From Phaeobacter italicus (lineage in GTDB: Bacteria > Pseudomonadota > Alphaproteobacteria > Rhodobacterales > Rhodobacteraceae): DNA of 64,000 nt. Numbering within the stretch: position 1 is the first letter of the stretch; the number at the start of each line of letters is the position of its first letter. The stretch is from contig NZ_CVRM01000011.1 of the NCBI RefSeq assembly GCF_001258055.1, positions 889,739 through 953,738 of the forward strand. Direction: 5' to 3'. A model generated the notes under the pieces. The model ran no database searches. It worked only from the letters and a program-made list of their open reading frames with translations, and was not told the DNA's origin. Both the position numbers and the translations under genes were made by a program. This document shows positions 11,431-20,532 of this stretch, in pieces.

Positions 11431-12798
11431 ATGGCACAAGTCACCGTTACAGCGGCGGCCAATACGGCACCGTCTTTTGATTTCTCATCCTTCGACTTCA
11501 CCCAAGTCACGGTCCTGTCGGCCTCTGACACGCAGGTCGTTCTTGCCTCTGGCGTTCATGTACTGCGCTTTCAGGGGGTCCTTGGCTATGACGGCGCGGG
11601 CAATCTGACCCCGACAAGCACGGTTCACAGCTTCGAACTTTTTCACGACAGCAGCCTGCTGATCTCAGCAACCGATCTGATGCTGACCTCCGCCCAGATC
11701 GCCACCAGCAGTTTCGCAGAGCTGCTGCAGATCGGCCTTGCCGGGGATGACAGCTACACGTCCCATTGGAATGGTGGCGAGCGGATCATCACATTTGACG
11801 GCAATGACACCATCCGTGCAGGCAGCGGCGATGACACCATCTTTGGCGGCGCGGGGATCGACAGCTTTGTGATCACCCCCAGCCTGCCCGGCTACAGCTT
11901 TGCCTTCAATGACATCGTTGGTGCGACCGTGACCACCAGCGAAGGCCGCGACATGCTCTTTGGGGTAGAGATCCTGAAGATCGGTGGCCAGACGCTCCAC
12001 CTGCGCGAAGGCAGCGATGGGGATGATCTGCTGACCAGCTCCATCAACGCCCCCCGTGGGATGCGCGACATGATCCACGGCCGCGACGGAGATGACACCA
12101 TCACCGGCGGCGCAGGTCAGGATTTTCTCATTGGCGGCGCAGGACATGACCGTATCGCTGGCGGCAGCAACCATGACCTGATCGAAGGGGGCTTTGGCGA
12201 TGACACATTGATCGGCAACAGCGGCCGCGATGTGGTGCGCGGTGATCACGGGGCTGATCTGCTGCTGGCTGGCAATGGCCGCGATCACCTGCTGGGCGGC
12301 GCTGGGTCTGATACGCTGGATGGAGGCCGCGGGCGCGACCACCTTGATGGCGGGGCTGACGCCGATCTCTTGCGCGCAGGCCAGGGCAACGACACGGTTC
12401 TGGGCGATGCTGGTGATGACACGCTCATGGGCAACAACGGCCGCGACGTGCTGCGTGGCGACGGTGGCGATGATCTGATCCTTGGTGGGCGCGGCGCAGA
12501 CACGCTGTTTGGCAGCGACGGTGCGGACCGTTTGATCGGTCAGACAGGCAACGACCGCCTGACCGGTGGCAGCCATGCCGATACCTTTGTCTTCTCCCGC
12601 GGCCATGGCCACGACACCATCACCGATTTCCGCATTGGCGAAGACGTGATCGAAATCACCCGAGGCGCAAACGGACTGCAGCAACTGGGTTTTCAGGAAC
12701 TGGGCGGTGACGTGCGCATTTCCTTTGCCAATGTATCCATCCTGGTAGAAAACGTGACGCTTTCCGACCTGATGGATGCGGATAATTTCCTGTTCTAA
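11431..12798 (+). CDS. RTX-repeat calcium-binding protein, paralogue 2
   Basis: A 455-residue paralogue of the preceding gene. The N-terminal region of about 125 residues aligns with it by eye: AQVTVTAAANTAPSFDF, then an SFAELL..GLAGDDSYTSHWNGGE segment matching DFATLI..MAGADTFTSAWNSGE. GGxGxD nonapeptides fill residues 125-380. The C-terminus repeats the GYGNDTITDF-like segment as GHGHDTITDF and ends ADNFLF, a type I secretion signal. There is no N-terminal signal peptide. It is inferred to be secreted and folded on calcium outside the cell. It has its own terminator-bounded unit with a perfect CtrA box upstream, so it may be cell-cycle or motility linked. The ribosome binding site is weak. 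Confidence 0.9.
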   Translation: MAQVTVTAAANTAPSFDFSSFDFTQVTVLSASDTQVVLASGVHVLRFQGVLGYDGAGNLTPTSTVHSFELFHDSSLLISATDLMLTSAQIATSSFAELLQIGLAGDDSYTSHWNGGERIITFDGNDTIRAGSGDDTIFGGAGIDSFVITPSLPGYSFAFNDIVGATVTTSEGRDMLFGVEILKIGGQTLHLREGSDGDDLLTSSINAPRGMRDMIHGRDGDDTITGGAGQDFLIGGAGHDRIAGGSNHDLIEGGFGDDTLIGNSGRDVVRGDHGADLLLAGNGRDHLLGGAGSDTLDGGRGRDHLDGGADADLLRAGQGNDTVLGDAGDDTLMGNNGRDVLRGDGGDDLILGGRGADTLFGSDGADRLIGQTGNDRLTGGSHADTFVFSRGHGHDTITDFRIGEDVIEITRGANGLQQLGFQELGGDVRISFANVSILVENVTLSDLMDADNFLF

Positions 12799-12853
12799 CG
12801 GGGGCTTGGCTGATCTCAACTGCCAACGCGTGGCCCCACAGGTCAGCTGCACG

Positions 12854-12893
12854 AAAAAACGGCCCGCGCCCAATTGGGTGCAGGCCGTTTTTG
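12854..12893. terminator. bidirectional terminator between RTX paralogue 2 and the cyclophilin pair
   Basis: AAAAACGGCC and GGCCGTTTTT flank an inner GCGCCC-AATT-GGGTGC stem. The A-run and T-run allow termination in both directions, which suits the convergent genes on either side. Confidence 0.85.
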
Positions 12894-12960
12894 TTTGTCT
12901 CGTGAACGGGACCGCTCAGACCGTCAGAGGTCAATCAGTCCCAATTCAGTCGCCCACAAT

Positions 12961-13509
12961 TCAGTCGGTGACAGTCACGGTCTTCATCAGATCCGGCTGG
13001 CCGACAACGGCGCCATTGCCGCCGGTGCCGCGCTTGATCGCGTCAACCACATCCATGCCCTCGGTCACCTGACCCACAACGGTGTACTGACCGTTGAGGA
13101 AATGACCCGGTGCGAACATGATAAAGAACTGGGAATTCGCCGAGTTGGGGTTCTGCGAGCGGGCCATGCCGACCACGCCACGATCAAACGCCAGGTCCGA
13201 GAATTCGGCCGGCAGGTCGGGACGCTCGGAACCGCCACGGCCCGCGTAGCTCATGTTTTCGCCCAGCTTGCCGTATTGCACGTCGCCGGTCTGCGCCATG
13301 AAACCGTCGATCACCCGGTGGAACACCACGCCATCATACTGACCTTCTGCCGCCAGTGCGGTGATCTGCTCAACATGTTTGGGCGCAACATCCTCAAACA
13401 GGTCGATCTTGATGGTGCCATTGGCCTCCCCCTCGACCTGGATCTCCAGGCCAGAGGCAAAGGCAGGCCCTGCCGCAAGCAGAGCCACCAGAGACAGCGC
13501 CTTATGCAT
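12961..13509 (-). CDS. peptidyl-prolyl cis-trans isomerase, cyclophilin type, exported
   Basis: A 182-residue cyclophilin with an N-terminal signal peptide (residues 1-18, ALSLVALLAAGPAFASG), so it acts in the periplasm as a prolyl isomerase and folding helper. Catalytic-site features are present: FHRVIDGFMAQTGDVQYG, then NSANSQFFIMF. The start overlaps the end of the upstream cyclophilin gene by 8 bases, so the two are coupled. It differs from its partner mainly by the signal peptide, which suggests duplication followed by retargeting. Confidence 0.95.
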   Translation of the reverse strand: MHKALSLVALLAAGPAFASGLEIQVEGEANGTIKIDLFEDVAPKHVEQITALAAEGQYDGVVFHRVIDGFMAQTGDVQYGKLGENMSYAGRGGSERPDLPAEFSDLAFDRGVVGMARSQNPNSANSQFFIMFAPGHFLNGQYTVVGQVTEGMDVVDAIKRGTGGNGAVVGQPDLMKTVTVTD

Positions 13510-14008
13510 CAGCAGCCACCTTGACCGAGATCATGCGATCCGGGTTCGCAGGCGGCTCGCCACGGGTGATGGCATCGACATGTTCCATACCTTCGATCAC
13601 ACGGCCATAGACGGTGTACTGACGGTTAAGGAAATGGTTGTCCTTGAAGTTGATGAAGAACTGCGAGTTGGCCGAGTTCGGGTTGGCCGAACGTGCCGCA
13701 CCAAGGGTGCCACGGTCATGGGGAATGCCAGAGAATTCCGCAGGCAGGTCTTTCTTGTCGGAGCCACCGGTGCCCGCCATACGCAGGTTAAAGCCGTCTT
13801 CCATGTCGCCGTGCTGCACGTCACCGGTTTGCGCCATAAAGCCATCGATCACCCGGTGGAAAGCCACGTTGTCATACTGACCTTCCCGCGCGAGCTCTTT
13901 CATCCGGTCACAGTGCATCGGCGCGATATCGGGCAGCAGCTCGATGACGACATTGCCGTCTTTCAGTTCGATGATGACGGTGTTTTCGGGATCTTTGATC
14001 TCGGCCAT
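13502..14008 (-). CDS. peptidyl-prolyl cis-trans isomerase, cyclophilin type, cytoplasmic
   Basis: A 168-residue cyclophilin without a signal peptide. It opens MAEIKDPENTVIIELKDG and carries FHRVIDGFMAQTGDV and NSANSQFFINF, the conserved core around the catalytic Arg and the Gln/Phe substrate pocket. It should catalyse prolyl isomerisation in the cytoplasm. A strong AGGAGG lies 6 bases before the ATG. It is the first gene of a two-gene unit with the exported cyclophilin and is divergent from pgk. Confidence 0.95.
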   Translation of the reverse strand: MAEIKDPENTVIIELKDGNVVIELLPDIAPMHCDRMKELAREGQYDNVAFHRVIDGFMAQTGDVQHGDMEDGFNLRMAGTGGSDKKDLPAEFSGIPHDRGTLGAARSANPNSANSQFFINFKDNHFLNRQYTVYGRVIEGMEHVDAITRGEPPANPDRMISVKVAADA

Positions 14009-14197
14009 GAGGCCCTCCTGTTCTTTGCATTTGCCCGATAGTTAAGCCTCAAGCCCCAGATTGCCAAGGGAGCATTGCACAGCGCCATTGACTGAGCGGC
14101 AAAAAGCTCCGAAACATCGCGCCGACGCCACCGGGGCCAACAGGGTCCCGCGCGGCCACAGAGATGACGACAAACCACGACCAAAAAGGATACGACC

Positions 14198-15388
14198 ATG
14201 GGCTGGAACGCACTCGACACGATGGACCTGACAGGCAAGCGCGTTCTGGTGCGCGTTGACATCAATGTCCCGGTGGAAGACGGCCGCGTCACCGACGCCA
14301 CCCGCATCGAACGCGTCGCCCCCACGATCAAGGATATCCTGGCCGCAGGTGGCAAGCCGATCCTGCTGGCCCATTTCGGCCGCCCCAAGGGCAAGGTTGT
14401 CGAAGACATGTCCCTGCGCCCGCTGGTGCCTGCGCTTGAAACCGCCTTTGGCGCGCCGGTCACATTTGTCGCCGATTGCCGTGGCCCCGCTGCCGAAGCT
14501 GCCGTTGCCGCGCTGGCGGACGGGGCGGTTCTTTTGCTGGAAAACACCCGCTTCCATCCGGGTGAAGAAAAGAACGACGCAGATCTGGCCGCCGAAATGG
14601 CGCAACTGGGTGATATCTACTGCAACGACGCCTTTTCTGCCGCCCACCGCGCCCATGCCTCAACCGAAGCACTGGCGCGCCTGCTGCCCGCCTGTGCCGG
14701 CCGTCTGATGCAGGCCGAACTGACCGCGCTGGAATCCGCACTGGGCCAGCCAGAACGCCCGGTCACAGCTGTTGTTGGCGGCGCCAAGGTGTCGACCAAG
14801 CTGGAGCTTCTGGGCAATCTCGTCGGCAAGGTCGACAATCTGGTCATCGGCGGCGGCATGGCCAATACCTTCCTCGCGGCCCGTGGCATTGATGTTGGCA
14901 AATCGCTGTGTGAACACGACATGGCCGACACCGCCCGTGAGATCCTCGCCAAGGCAGAAGAGACCGGCTGCAAGATCCTGCTGCCCGTCGATGTCGTGGT
15001 CGCACGCGAGTTCAAGGCAGGCGCCGAAAACGAAACCGTAGCCGCCGATGCCTGCCCGGCCGATGCGATGATCCTTGATGCGGGCCCTGAAACCGTTGCT
15101 GCGGTGGCAGACACGCTTGCCAACTCCAAAACGCTGATCTGGAATGGCCCGATGGGCGCCTTTGAAATCGCGCCTTTTGATGCGGCCACCAATGCCGCCG
15201 CCCAACAGGCCGCCAGCCTGACCAAATCCGGCCAGCTCGTCAGCGTTGCAGGCGGTGGTGACACTGTAGCCGCCCTCAATCAGGCCGGTGCAGCGGCAGA
15301 CTTCACCTATATCTCTACCGCAGGTGGAGCGTTCCTTGAGTGGATGGAAGGCAAAACCCTGCCCGGCGTCGCCGCTCTGGAAGGCTGA
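14198..15388 (+). CDS. pgk: phosphoglycerate kinase
   Basis: Glycolytic and gluconeogenic enzyme that interconverts 1,3-bisphosphoglycerate plus ADP and 3-phosphoglycerate plus ATP. The 396 residues match the family length. Substrate-site motifs include [21 protein letters not shown] and [15 protein letters not shown]. The nucleotide-site motif [12 protein letters not shown] and the C-terminal [11 protein letters not shown] are also present. An AAGGA site precedes the ATG. The gene is alone in its unit, bounded by a divergent promoter region shared with the cyclophilins and a strong terminator. Confidence 0.98.
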   Translation: MGWNALDTMDLTGKRVLVRVDINVPVEDGRVTDATRIERVAPTIKDILAAGGKPILLAHFGRPKGKVVEDMSLRPLVPALETAFGAPVTFVADCRGPAAEAAVAALADGAVLLLENTRFHPGEEKNDADLAAEMAQLGDIYCNDAFSAAHRAHASTEALARLLPACAGRLMQAELTALESALGQPERPVTAVVGGAKVSTKLELLGNLVGKVDNLVIGGGMANTFLAARGIDVGKSLCEHDMADTAREILAKAEETGCKILLPVDVVVAREFKAGAENETVAADACPADAMILDAGPETVAAVADTLANSKTLIWNGPMGAFEIAPFDAATNAAAQQAASLTKSGQLVSVAGGGDTVAALNQAGAAADFTYISTAGGAFLEWMEGKTLPGVAALEG

Positions 15389-15438
15389 GGATCGAGGCCA
15401 AAACCGCACTCCAGACCGGATGCGGAGCCACAGAAACC

Positions 15439-15454
15439 TTAACAGAAAATTAAC
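15439..15454. promoter_or_regulatory. CtrA box between pgk and ftsB
   Basis: TTAACAGAAAATTAAC is a perfect TTAA-N7-TTAAC site, 165 bases ahead of the ftsB start. It sits just before the pgk terminator, so a transcript starting here toward ftsB would have to read through that terminator. Confidence 0.5.
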
Positions 15455-15459
15455 CAATT

Positions 15460-15493
15460 GCGCCCCATCCCACCGGATCGGGGCGCTTTTTTG
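15460..15493 (+). terminator. terminator of pgk
   Basis: GCGCCCC and GGGGCGC form the stem around a 13-base loop, followed by TTTTTT. Confidence 0.85.
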
Positions 15494-15618
15494 TCAGTAA
15501 ATGTTCATTATTTGCACTTTTTCGGTTTCCAAAATCTGAAATCCTGTGTCATGATTAATGCAGATGCCGGACCAACCGGCACAGAAATTGAGCAGAAGAT
15601 CATACAGGCAAACCTACC

Positions 15619-15918
15619 GTGACCCGTAGCACCCGGCCATCTCTTGGCGCATTCGCGTTTTCCACGATTGCATTCGCGCTTAGCGCGTATTTCACCTTTG
15701 CCGCCGTGCAGGGCGATTTCGGGCTGTTTCGCAGGGTAGAAATTCAGGCAGAGGCAGAGGCCCTGCGCCAGGATCTTGACGAGCTGAAGCGCGAAACCGC
15801 GCGGATGGAGAACCTGACGCACCGCCTGTCGGATAATTATCTCGACCTCGACCTCCTGGACGAACAGGCCCGCACCGTTCTGGGCCTGCTGCGCGCGGAT
15901 GAAATCGTCATCCGCTAA
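15619..15918 (+). CDS. ftsB: FtsB-like septum formation initiator (DivIC family)
   Basis: A 99-residue bitopic membrane protein. It has a short N-terminus, one helix at about 11-31 (FAFSTIAFALSAYFTFAAV), and then a coiled coil at about 40-75 (EAEALRQDLDELKRETARME). The Leu/Asp-rich end (DLDLLDEQARTVLGLLRADE) is typical of FtsB. In the divisome FtsB binds FtsL and FtsQ and helps switch on septal wall synthesis. The start is GTG at 15619 with only a weak upstream site. Gene order pgk-ftsB-pdhA is seen in relatives as eno/pgk-ftsB-pdh. A perfect CtrA box lies upstream. Confidence 0.9.
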   Translation: MTRSTRPSLGAFAFSTIAFALSAYFTFAAVQGDFGLFRRVEIQAEAEALRQDLDELKRETARMENLTHRLSDNYLDLDLLDEQARTVLGLLRADEIVIR

Positions 15919-16195
15919 GATTACGACCTGACGCCGGGCGCGCAGCCCCGACACAGGCGTCAGATCAACCCGATACCTGATCGGGGGCTTGCGGCGTCCA
16001 TCCGCCGCACCGCTCGCGCAGGGCCAGGTGCCCGCCCTCCAGGGATACCTCCACCTGGCCCCCGCGCAATGCATCCCAACATCATCGAAGACCCGGCAGA
16101 CAGCCCTGCCCGCCCTCACGCATCTGGTTGCAGATCTGGGTTCGGATCATCATCATGCGCCTGCCGGGCCGGGCAAACCTCCGCCCAGATCCATG

Positions 16196-16269
16196 CCCCA
16201 GCATGCGCCACAGCCCATGCCTTGCGGCGCCCCACAAACCGCGGGTTTACCCCTTGGTGACGGTGCGTA
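16196..16269 (+). repeat. 74-base direct repeat, copy 1, upstream of pdhA
   Basis: This copy matches copy 2 (16403-16476) at about 69 of 74 positions. The last 43 bases are identical, including AACCGCGGGTTTACCCC. A looser match (GCAT then GATCTGGCA) continues after both copies. Confidence 0.9.
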
Positions 16270-16402
16270 GGGTCAGGATGCATTGATCTGGCACCACTGG
16301 TTTTCCTGATCTTGCAAACGCAGGGAGCGCAGCGAAGCAGCGGCTTTGACCGCTTGAAATTGACCCCGCCAGTTCCGCGCGCTCAAAACCCCTGCTTAAT
16401 TG

Positions 16403-16476
16403 CCCCACCATGCGCCCCAGCCCATACCTTGCAACGCCCCACAAACCGCGGGTTTACCCCTTGGTGACGGTGCGTA
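16403..16476 (+). repeat. 74-base direct repeat, copy 2, upstream of pdhA
   Basis: Second copy, 207 bases after the first. It lies about 85 bases before the pdhA start and is therefore the likelier functional control region. Confidence 0.9.
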
Positions 16477-16516
16477 ATAATAACGCTCGCATGATCTGGC
16501 AAAATGATTTATGAAT

Positions 16517-16534
16517 TAGTTTAGCATTAAACTA
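16517..16534. promoter_or_regulatory. operator-like palindrome before pdhA
   Basis: TAGTTTA-GCAT-TAAACTA is a perfect inverted repeat with 7-base arms, 27 bases before the pdhA ATG. Its AT-rich composition stands out in this GC-rich region. The regulator is unknown. Confidence 0.45.
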
Positions 16535-16561
16535 TCTAGCCTTAAGGGGGAGCCCGCCACT

Positions 16562-17575
16562 ATGGCTGCGAGAAAAAGTGTCAAGAAACCAAACGTTTCT
16601 GCCGAAGAGCTCTTGGAATACTACCGCGAGATGCTTCTGATCCGGCGATTCGAGGAAAAGGCCGGCCAGCTCTACGGCATGGGCCTGATCGGCGGCTTCT
16701 GCCACCTCTACATCGGTCAGGAAGCCGTGGTTGTCGGCCTGGAGGCCGCAGCCGAGGAAGGCGACAAACGCATCACCTCTTACCGCGACCACGGCCACAT
16801 GCTGGCCTGCGGCATGGACCCCAACGGCGTCATGGCCGAGCTCACAGGTCGTGAAGGCGGCTACTCCAAGGGCAAAGGCGGCTCCATGCACATGTTCTCC
16901 AAGGAGAAACATTTCTACGGCGGCCACGGCATCGTTGGCGCACAGGTGCCCCTGGGGGCAGGTCTTGCCTTCTCCGACAAGTACAAAGGCAACGACCGTG
17001 TGACCTTTACCTACTTTGGCGACGGCGCGGCCAACCAGGGTCAGGTCTATGAAACCTACAACATGGCGCAGCTCTGGGATCTGCCGGTCATCTTCGTGAT
17101 CGAGAACAACCAGTACGCCATGGGCACCTCGGTGCAGCGCTCGACCAAATCCCCCGCCCTCTGGAAGCGCGGCGAAGCCTATGGCATCGCAGGCGAGGAA
17201 GTGGACGGCATGAATGTCCTGGCCGTGAAAGAGGCAGGCGAACGCGCTGTCGCCCACTGCCGCGCAGGCAAAGGCCCCTACATCCTTGAGGTTAAAACCT
17301 ACCGCTACCGCGGCCACTCCATGTCCGACCCCGCCAAGTACCGCACCCGTGAAGAGGTGCAGAAAATGCGCGAGGAACGTGACCCGATCGAGCAGGTCCG
17401 CGACATGCTGCTGACCGGCAACCACGCCAGCGAAGACGACCTCAAGGCGATCGACAAGGAAATCAAGGACATCGTGAACAAGTCCGCCGATTTCGCCAAG
17501 GAAAGCCCGGAGCCCGCGCTCGAGGAACTCTGGACCGACATTTATGCGGACGAGCTGCCGCAGGACAACGCCTGA
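16562..17575 (+). CDS. pdhA: pyruvate dehydrogenase E1 component, alpha subunit
   Basis: The 337-residue alpha subunit of the heterotetrameric E1. With thiamine diphosphate it decarboxylates pyruvate and passes the acetyl group to lipoyl groups. The thiamine diphosphate motif is visible as [21 protein letters not shown]...IENN. The phosphorylation-loop-like segment [15 protein letters not shown] is also present, as is [14 protein letters not shown] [20 protein letters not shown] site precedes the ATG. It is the first gene of pdhA-pdhB-pdhC. No E3 (lpd) gene is in the window. Confidence 0.97.
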   Translation: MAARKSVKKPNVSAEELLEYYREMLLIRRFEEKAGQLYGMGLIGGFCHLYIGQEAVVVGLEAAAEEGDKRITSYRDHGHMLACGMDPNGVMAELTGREGGYSKGKGGSMHMFSKEKHFYGGHGIVGAQVPLGAGLAFSDKYKGNDRVTFTYFGDGAANQGQVYETYNMAQLWDLPVIFVIENNQYAMGTSVQRSTKSPALWKRGEAYGIAGEEVDGMNVLAVKEAGERAVAHCRAGKGPYILEVKTYRYRGHSMSDPAKYRTREEVQKMREERDPIEQVRDMLLTGNHASEDDLKAIDKEIKDIVNKSADFAKESPEPALEELWTDIYADELPQDNA

Positions 17576-17591
17576 GAGGGAAGAACAAGAC

Positions 17592-18974
17592 ATGGCAACT
17601 GAAATCCTGATGCCCGCCCTGTCGCCGACCATGGAGGAAGGCACCCTGGCCAAATGGCTGGTCAAAGAGGGCGACACCGTAAACTCCGGCGATATCCTGG
17701 CCGAAATCGAAACCGACAAGGCCACGATGGAATTCGAAGCCGTCGATGAAGGCATCGTTGGCAAGATCCTGGTCGCCGAAGGCACCGAAAACGTGAAAGT
17801 CAACGCACCCATCGCGATCCTCGTCGAGGAAGGCGAAAGCGCAGACGATATCGCCGCACCTGCAGCAGCAGAGGCTGACAGCCCGGCCGCGGCCCCCGCT
17901 GAAACAGCGGCGCCTGCTTCGGCCCCGGCAGCCGCAGCAGCGCCCGCCGCACCGGAAGTGGACGACAGCCCCGACTGGCCCGAAGGCACAGAGGTGGTGC
18001 AGACCACCGTCCGCGAAGCTCTGCGCGACGCGATGGCCGAAGAAATGCGCGGTGACGAAGACGTCTTCCTGATGGGCGAGGAAGTCGCCGAGTACCAGGG
18101 CGCCTACAAGATCTCGCAGGGTCTTCTGGACGAATTCGGCGCCAAGCGCGTGATCGACACCCCGATCACCGAACATGGCTTTGCCGGCATCGCCTCTGGC
18201 GCCGCCTTTGGCGGGCTGCGTCCGATCGTGGAATTCATGACCTTCAACTTTGCGATGCAGGGCATTGACCACATCATCAACTCTGCCGCCAAGACGCTTT
18301 ACATGTCCGGCGGTCAGATGGGCTGCCCGATCGTGTTCCGTGGCCCCAACGGTGCCGCCGCCCGCGTTGCCGCCCAGCACAGCCAGGACTACGCCGCATG
18401 GTACATGCAGGTTCCGGGTCTCAAGGTGGTGATGCCCTACTCCGCGTCTGACGCGAAGGGCCTGCTGAAAACCGCGATCCGCGACAACAACCCCGTTGTC
18501 TTCCTGGAAAACGAAATCCTCTATGGCCGCTCTTTTGACGTGCCGAAGATGGATGACTTCACCGTGCCCTTCGGCAAAGCCCGCATCTGGCGCCAGGGCA
18601 GCGATGTCACGATTGTCTCCTTCGGCATCGGCATGACCTACGCCCTTGAGGCGGCGGACAAACTGGCCGAGGAAGGCATCAGCGCCGAGGTCATCGACCT
18701 GCGCACCATCCGCCCGATGGACACCGGCTCCATCATCAAATCGGTGATGAAGACCAACCGCCTGGTCACCGTTGAAGAAGGCTGGCCGCAAGGCTCTGTC
18801 GGCTCCTACATCTCCTCTGTCGTGATGCAGGAAGCCTTCGACTACCTTGATGCCCCCGTCATCAACTGCACCGGCAAGGACGTGCCCATGCCCTACGCCG
18901 CCAACCTTGAAAAACACGCGCTGGTCACCACCGACGAGGTGATCGCCGCCGTGAAGCAAGTGACCTACCGGTAA
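17592..18974 (+). CDS. pdhB: pyruvate dehydrogenase E1 component, beta subunit with N-terminal lipoyl domain
   Basis: A 460-residue protein. Residues 1-80 are a lipoyl domain with the lipoylated lysine in [12 protein letters not shown]. An Ala/Pro linker (about 90-130) is followed by the transketolase-like E1-beta part (from about 135, [14 protein letters not shown]) with [13 protein letters not shown], and by the C-terminal domain ([11 protein letters not shown]). The extra lipoyl domain is an alphaproteobacterial trait and gives E1 its own swinging arm. The start at 17592 follows GAGGGAAG. An upstream in-frame start inside pdhA lacks similarity. It lies 16 bases after pdhA and 12 bases before pdhC. 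Confidence 0.97.
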   Translation: MATEILMPALSPTMEEGTLAKWLVKEGDTVNSGDILAEIETDKATMEFEAVDEGIVGKILVAEGTENVKVNAPIAILVEEGESADDIAAPAAAEADSPAAAPAETAAPASAPAAAAAPAAPEVDDSPDWPEGTEVVQTTVREALRDAMAEEMRGDEDVFLMGEEVAEYQGAYKISQGLLDEFGAKRVIDTPITEHGFAGIASGAAFGGLRPIVEFMTFNFAMQGIDHIINSAAKTLYMSGGQMGCPIVFRGPNGAAARVAAQHSQDYAAWYMQVPGLKVVMPYSASDAKGLLKTAIRDNNPVVFLENEILYGRSFDVPKMDDFTVPFGKARIWRQGSDVTIVSFGIGMTYALEAADKLAEEGISAEVIDLRTIRPMDTGSIIKSVMKTNRLVTVEEGWPQGSVGSYISSVVMQEAFDYLDAPVINCTGKDVPMPYAANLEKHALVTTDEVIAAVKQVTYR

Positions 18975-18986
18975 GGAGAGACAGCG

Positions 18987-20315
18987 ATGCCCACCGAAAT
19001 CCTGATGCCCGCCCTCTCTCCCACGATGGAGGAAGGCACGCTCGCCAAATGGCTCGTGAAGGAAGGCGACACTGTCGCCTCCGGCGACCTGCTGGCGGAA
19101 ATCGAAACCGACAAGGCCACGATGGAATTCGAGGCCGTCGACGAAGGCGTGATCGGCAAGATCCTGATCGCAGAAGGCAGCGAAGGCGTGAAGGTCAACA
19201 GCCCCATCGCCATCCTGCTGGAAGACGGCGAAAGCGCCGATGACATCGGCGCCACCCCGGCGGCCCCGGCTGCAGCAGAAGACACCGCCCCGGCAGCGTC
19301 CAAAGACGCAAGCCCAGCCCCCGCACAGGCCGCCGCCGCGGCGACCCCTGCCCCGGCTGCTCCGGCTGGCGCAGATGGCTCGCGCATCTTCGCATCCCCC
19401 CTGGCGCGCCGCATTGCCGCTGACAAGGGTCTGGACCTTGCGGATATCTCAGGCTCCGGCCCCCGCGGTCGTATCGTCAAGGCCGATGTAGAAAACGCAA
19501 CCGCCGCACCAAAGGCCGCCGCAGCAGCCCCCGCCGCCGCAGCGCCAGCAGCCGCAGCCCCGGCTGCCGCTGCCGCAGCTTCCGGGCCCACAGCCGATCA
19601 GGTGGCCCGCATGTACGAAGGCCGCGACTACGAGGAAGTGGCGCTTGACGGAATGCGCAAGACCATTGCCGCGCGCCTGAGCGAAGCCAAGCAGACCATC
19701 CCGCACTTCTACCTGCGCCGCGACATCCAGCTGGATGCCCTGCTGAAGTTCCGCGCTGAGCTGAACAAGCAGCTCGAGGGCCGTGGTGTGAAACTCTCGG
19801 TCAACGACTTCATCATCAAGGCCGTGGCGCTGGCGCTGCAGGCCGTGCCGGATGCCAATGCCGTCTGGGCCGGTGATCGCGTGCTCAAGATGAAATCCTC
19901 CGACGTGGCGGTTGCTGTCGCCATCGAAGGTGGGCTGTTCACACCGGTGCTGCAGGATAGCGACATGAAGTCCCTCTCGACCCTCTCGGCCGAGATGAAA
20001 GACCTCGCCAAGCGCGCCCGCGACCGCAAACTGGCGCCCCATGAATACCAGGGCGGCTCTTTTGCGATCTCCAACCTCGGCATGTTCGGCATCGACAACT
20101 TCGACGCCATCGTGAACCCGCCGCATGCAGGCATTCTGGCCGTCGGCTCCGGCGTCAAGAAACCTGTGGTGGGGGCAGACGGCGAGCTGAAAGTCGCAAC
20201 CGTCATGAGCGTCACCATGTCCGTTGACCACCGTGTCATCGACGGTGCCCTTGGCGCGGACCTGCTGAAAGCCATCGTCGAAAACCTCGAAAACCCGATG
20301 ACGATGCTGGCCTGA
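18987..20315 (+). CDS. pdhC: pyruvate dehydrogenase E2, dihydrolipoamide acetyltransferase
   Basis: The 442-residue core of the pyruvate dehydrogenase complex, which transfers the acetyl group from lipoate to coenzyme A. It has one lipoyl domain (1-80, [12 protein letters not shown]), an Ala/Pro linker, and a peripheral-subunit-binding domain near 130-170 ([17 protein letters not shown]). A second Ala-rich linker and the catalytic domain (about 220-442) follow. The active-site motif DHRVIDG with the catalytic histidine is near the C-terminus. The lipoyl domain is almost identical to that of the E1-beta protein, which points to duplication within this operon. AAGGAGAG precedes the ATG. A strong terminator follows 40 bases after the stop. 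Confidence 0.97.
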   Translation: MPTEILMPALSPTMEEGTLAKWLVKEGDTVASGDLLAEIETDKATMEFEAVDEGVIGKILIAEGSEGVKVNSPIAILLEDGESADDIGATPAAPAAAEDTAPAASKDASPAPAQAAAAATPAPAAPAGADGSRIFASPLARRIAADKGLDLADISGSGPRGRIVKADVENATAAPKAAAAAPAAAAPAAAAPAAAAAASGPTADQVARMYEGRDYEEVALDGMRKTIAARLSEAKQTIPHFYLRRDIQLDALLKFRAELNKQLEGRGVKLSVNDFIIKAVALALQAVPDANAVWAGDRVLKMKSSDVAVAVAIEGGLFTPVLQDSDMKSLSTLSAEMKDLAKRARDRKLAPHEYQGGSFAISNLGMFGIDNFDAIVNPPHAGILAVGSGVKKPVVGADGELKVATVMSVTMSVDHRVIDGALGADLLKAIVENLENPMTMLA

Positions 20316-20354
20316 TCAGCCGCTGTAAAACCGCAGGCACCACGCCCGCCCCTC

Positions 20355-20390
20355 AATGCTCCGGGAGTTCATCCCGGAGCATTTTTATTT
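20355..20390 (+). terminator. terminator of the pdh operon
   Basis: ATGCTCCGGGA and TCCCGGAGCAT form an 11-base perfect stem with a 5-base loop, followed by TTTTATTT. Confidence 0.93.
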
Positions 20391-20438
20391 GGCCAACCCC
20401 GCCCGCAAAAAACACCGCCGCCCGAGCCCCCAGCGCCG

Positions 20439-20465
20439 TCATCTTTCCAAAAAATACTCAAAAAC
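20439..20465 (-). repeat. roseobacter-type intergenic motif, copy A
   Basis: Read on the minus strand this is TTTTTGAGTATTTTTTGGAA followed by AGATGA. A close copy in the opposite direction lies at 21601-21629 on the other side of cysE. I recall this motif as common between roseobacter genes; that is from memory. Confidence 0.5.
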
Positions 20466-20473
20466 CACCGCCC

Positions 20474-20511
20474 AAAAAACAAAAGCCGGGATCATCAGAT
20501 CCGGGCTTTTC
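20474..20511 (-). terminator. terminator of cysE
   Basis: On the minus strand GCCCGGATC and GATCCCGGC form a stem around TGAT, followed by TTTTGTTTTTT, starting about 20 bases after the cysE stop. Confidence 0.9.
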
Positions 20512-20532
20512 GAATCGACTGGGCGCGATGGG

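Larger units (their letters stand above)
15919..16561. other. long pdhA leader region with hairpins and a duplicated segment
   Basis: About 640 bases without a supported gene. It holds an 8-base inverted repeat at 15928-15935 and 15956-15963 (CTGACGCC with GGCGTCAG) and a TGCGGCG hairpin at 15990-16009. It also holds two copies of a 74-base direct repeat and an operator-like palindrome near 16517. Short frames in it have no family features. Confidence 0.6.

Noticed and set aside
11665..12873. 402-codon minus-strand frame opposite RTX paralogue 2
   Set aside because: Val/Ala/Ile-rich mirror of the GGxGxD repeats; no start signal or family feature.
16196..16476. CRISPR array
   Set aside because: Only two copies, 74 bases long, 133-base gap, no cas genes.
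17463..18959. 498-codon minus-strand frame opposite pdhB
   Set aside because: His/Gly/Val-rich shadow of a strongly biased gene; pdhB itself is certain.
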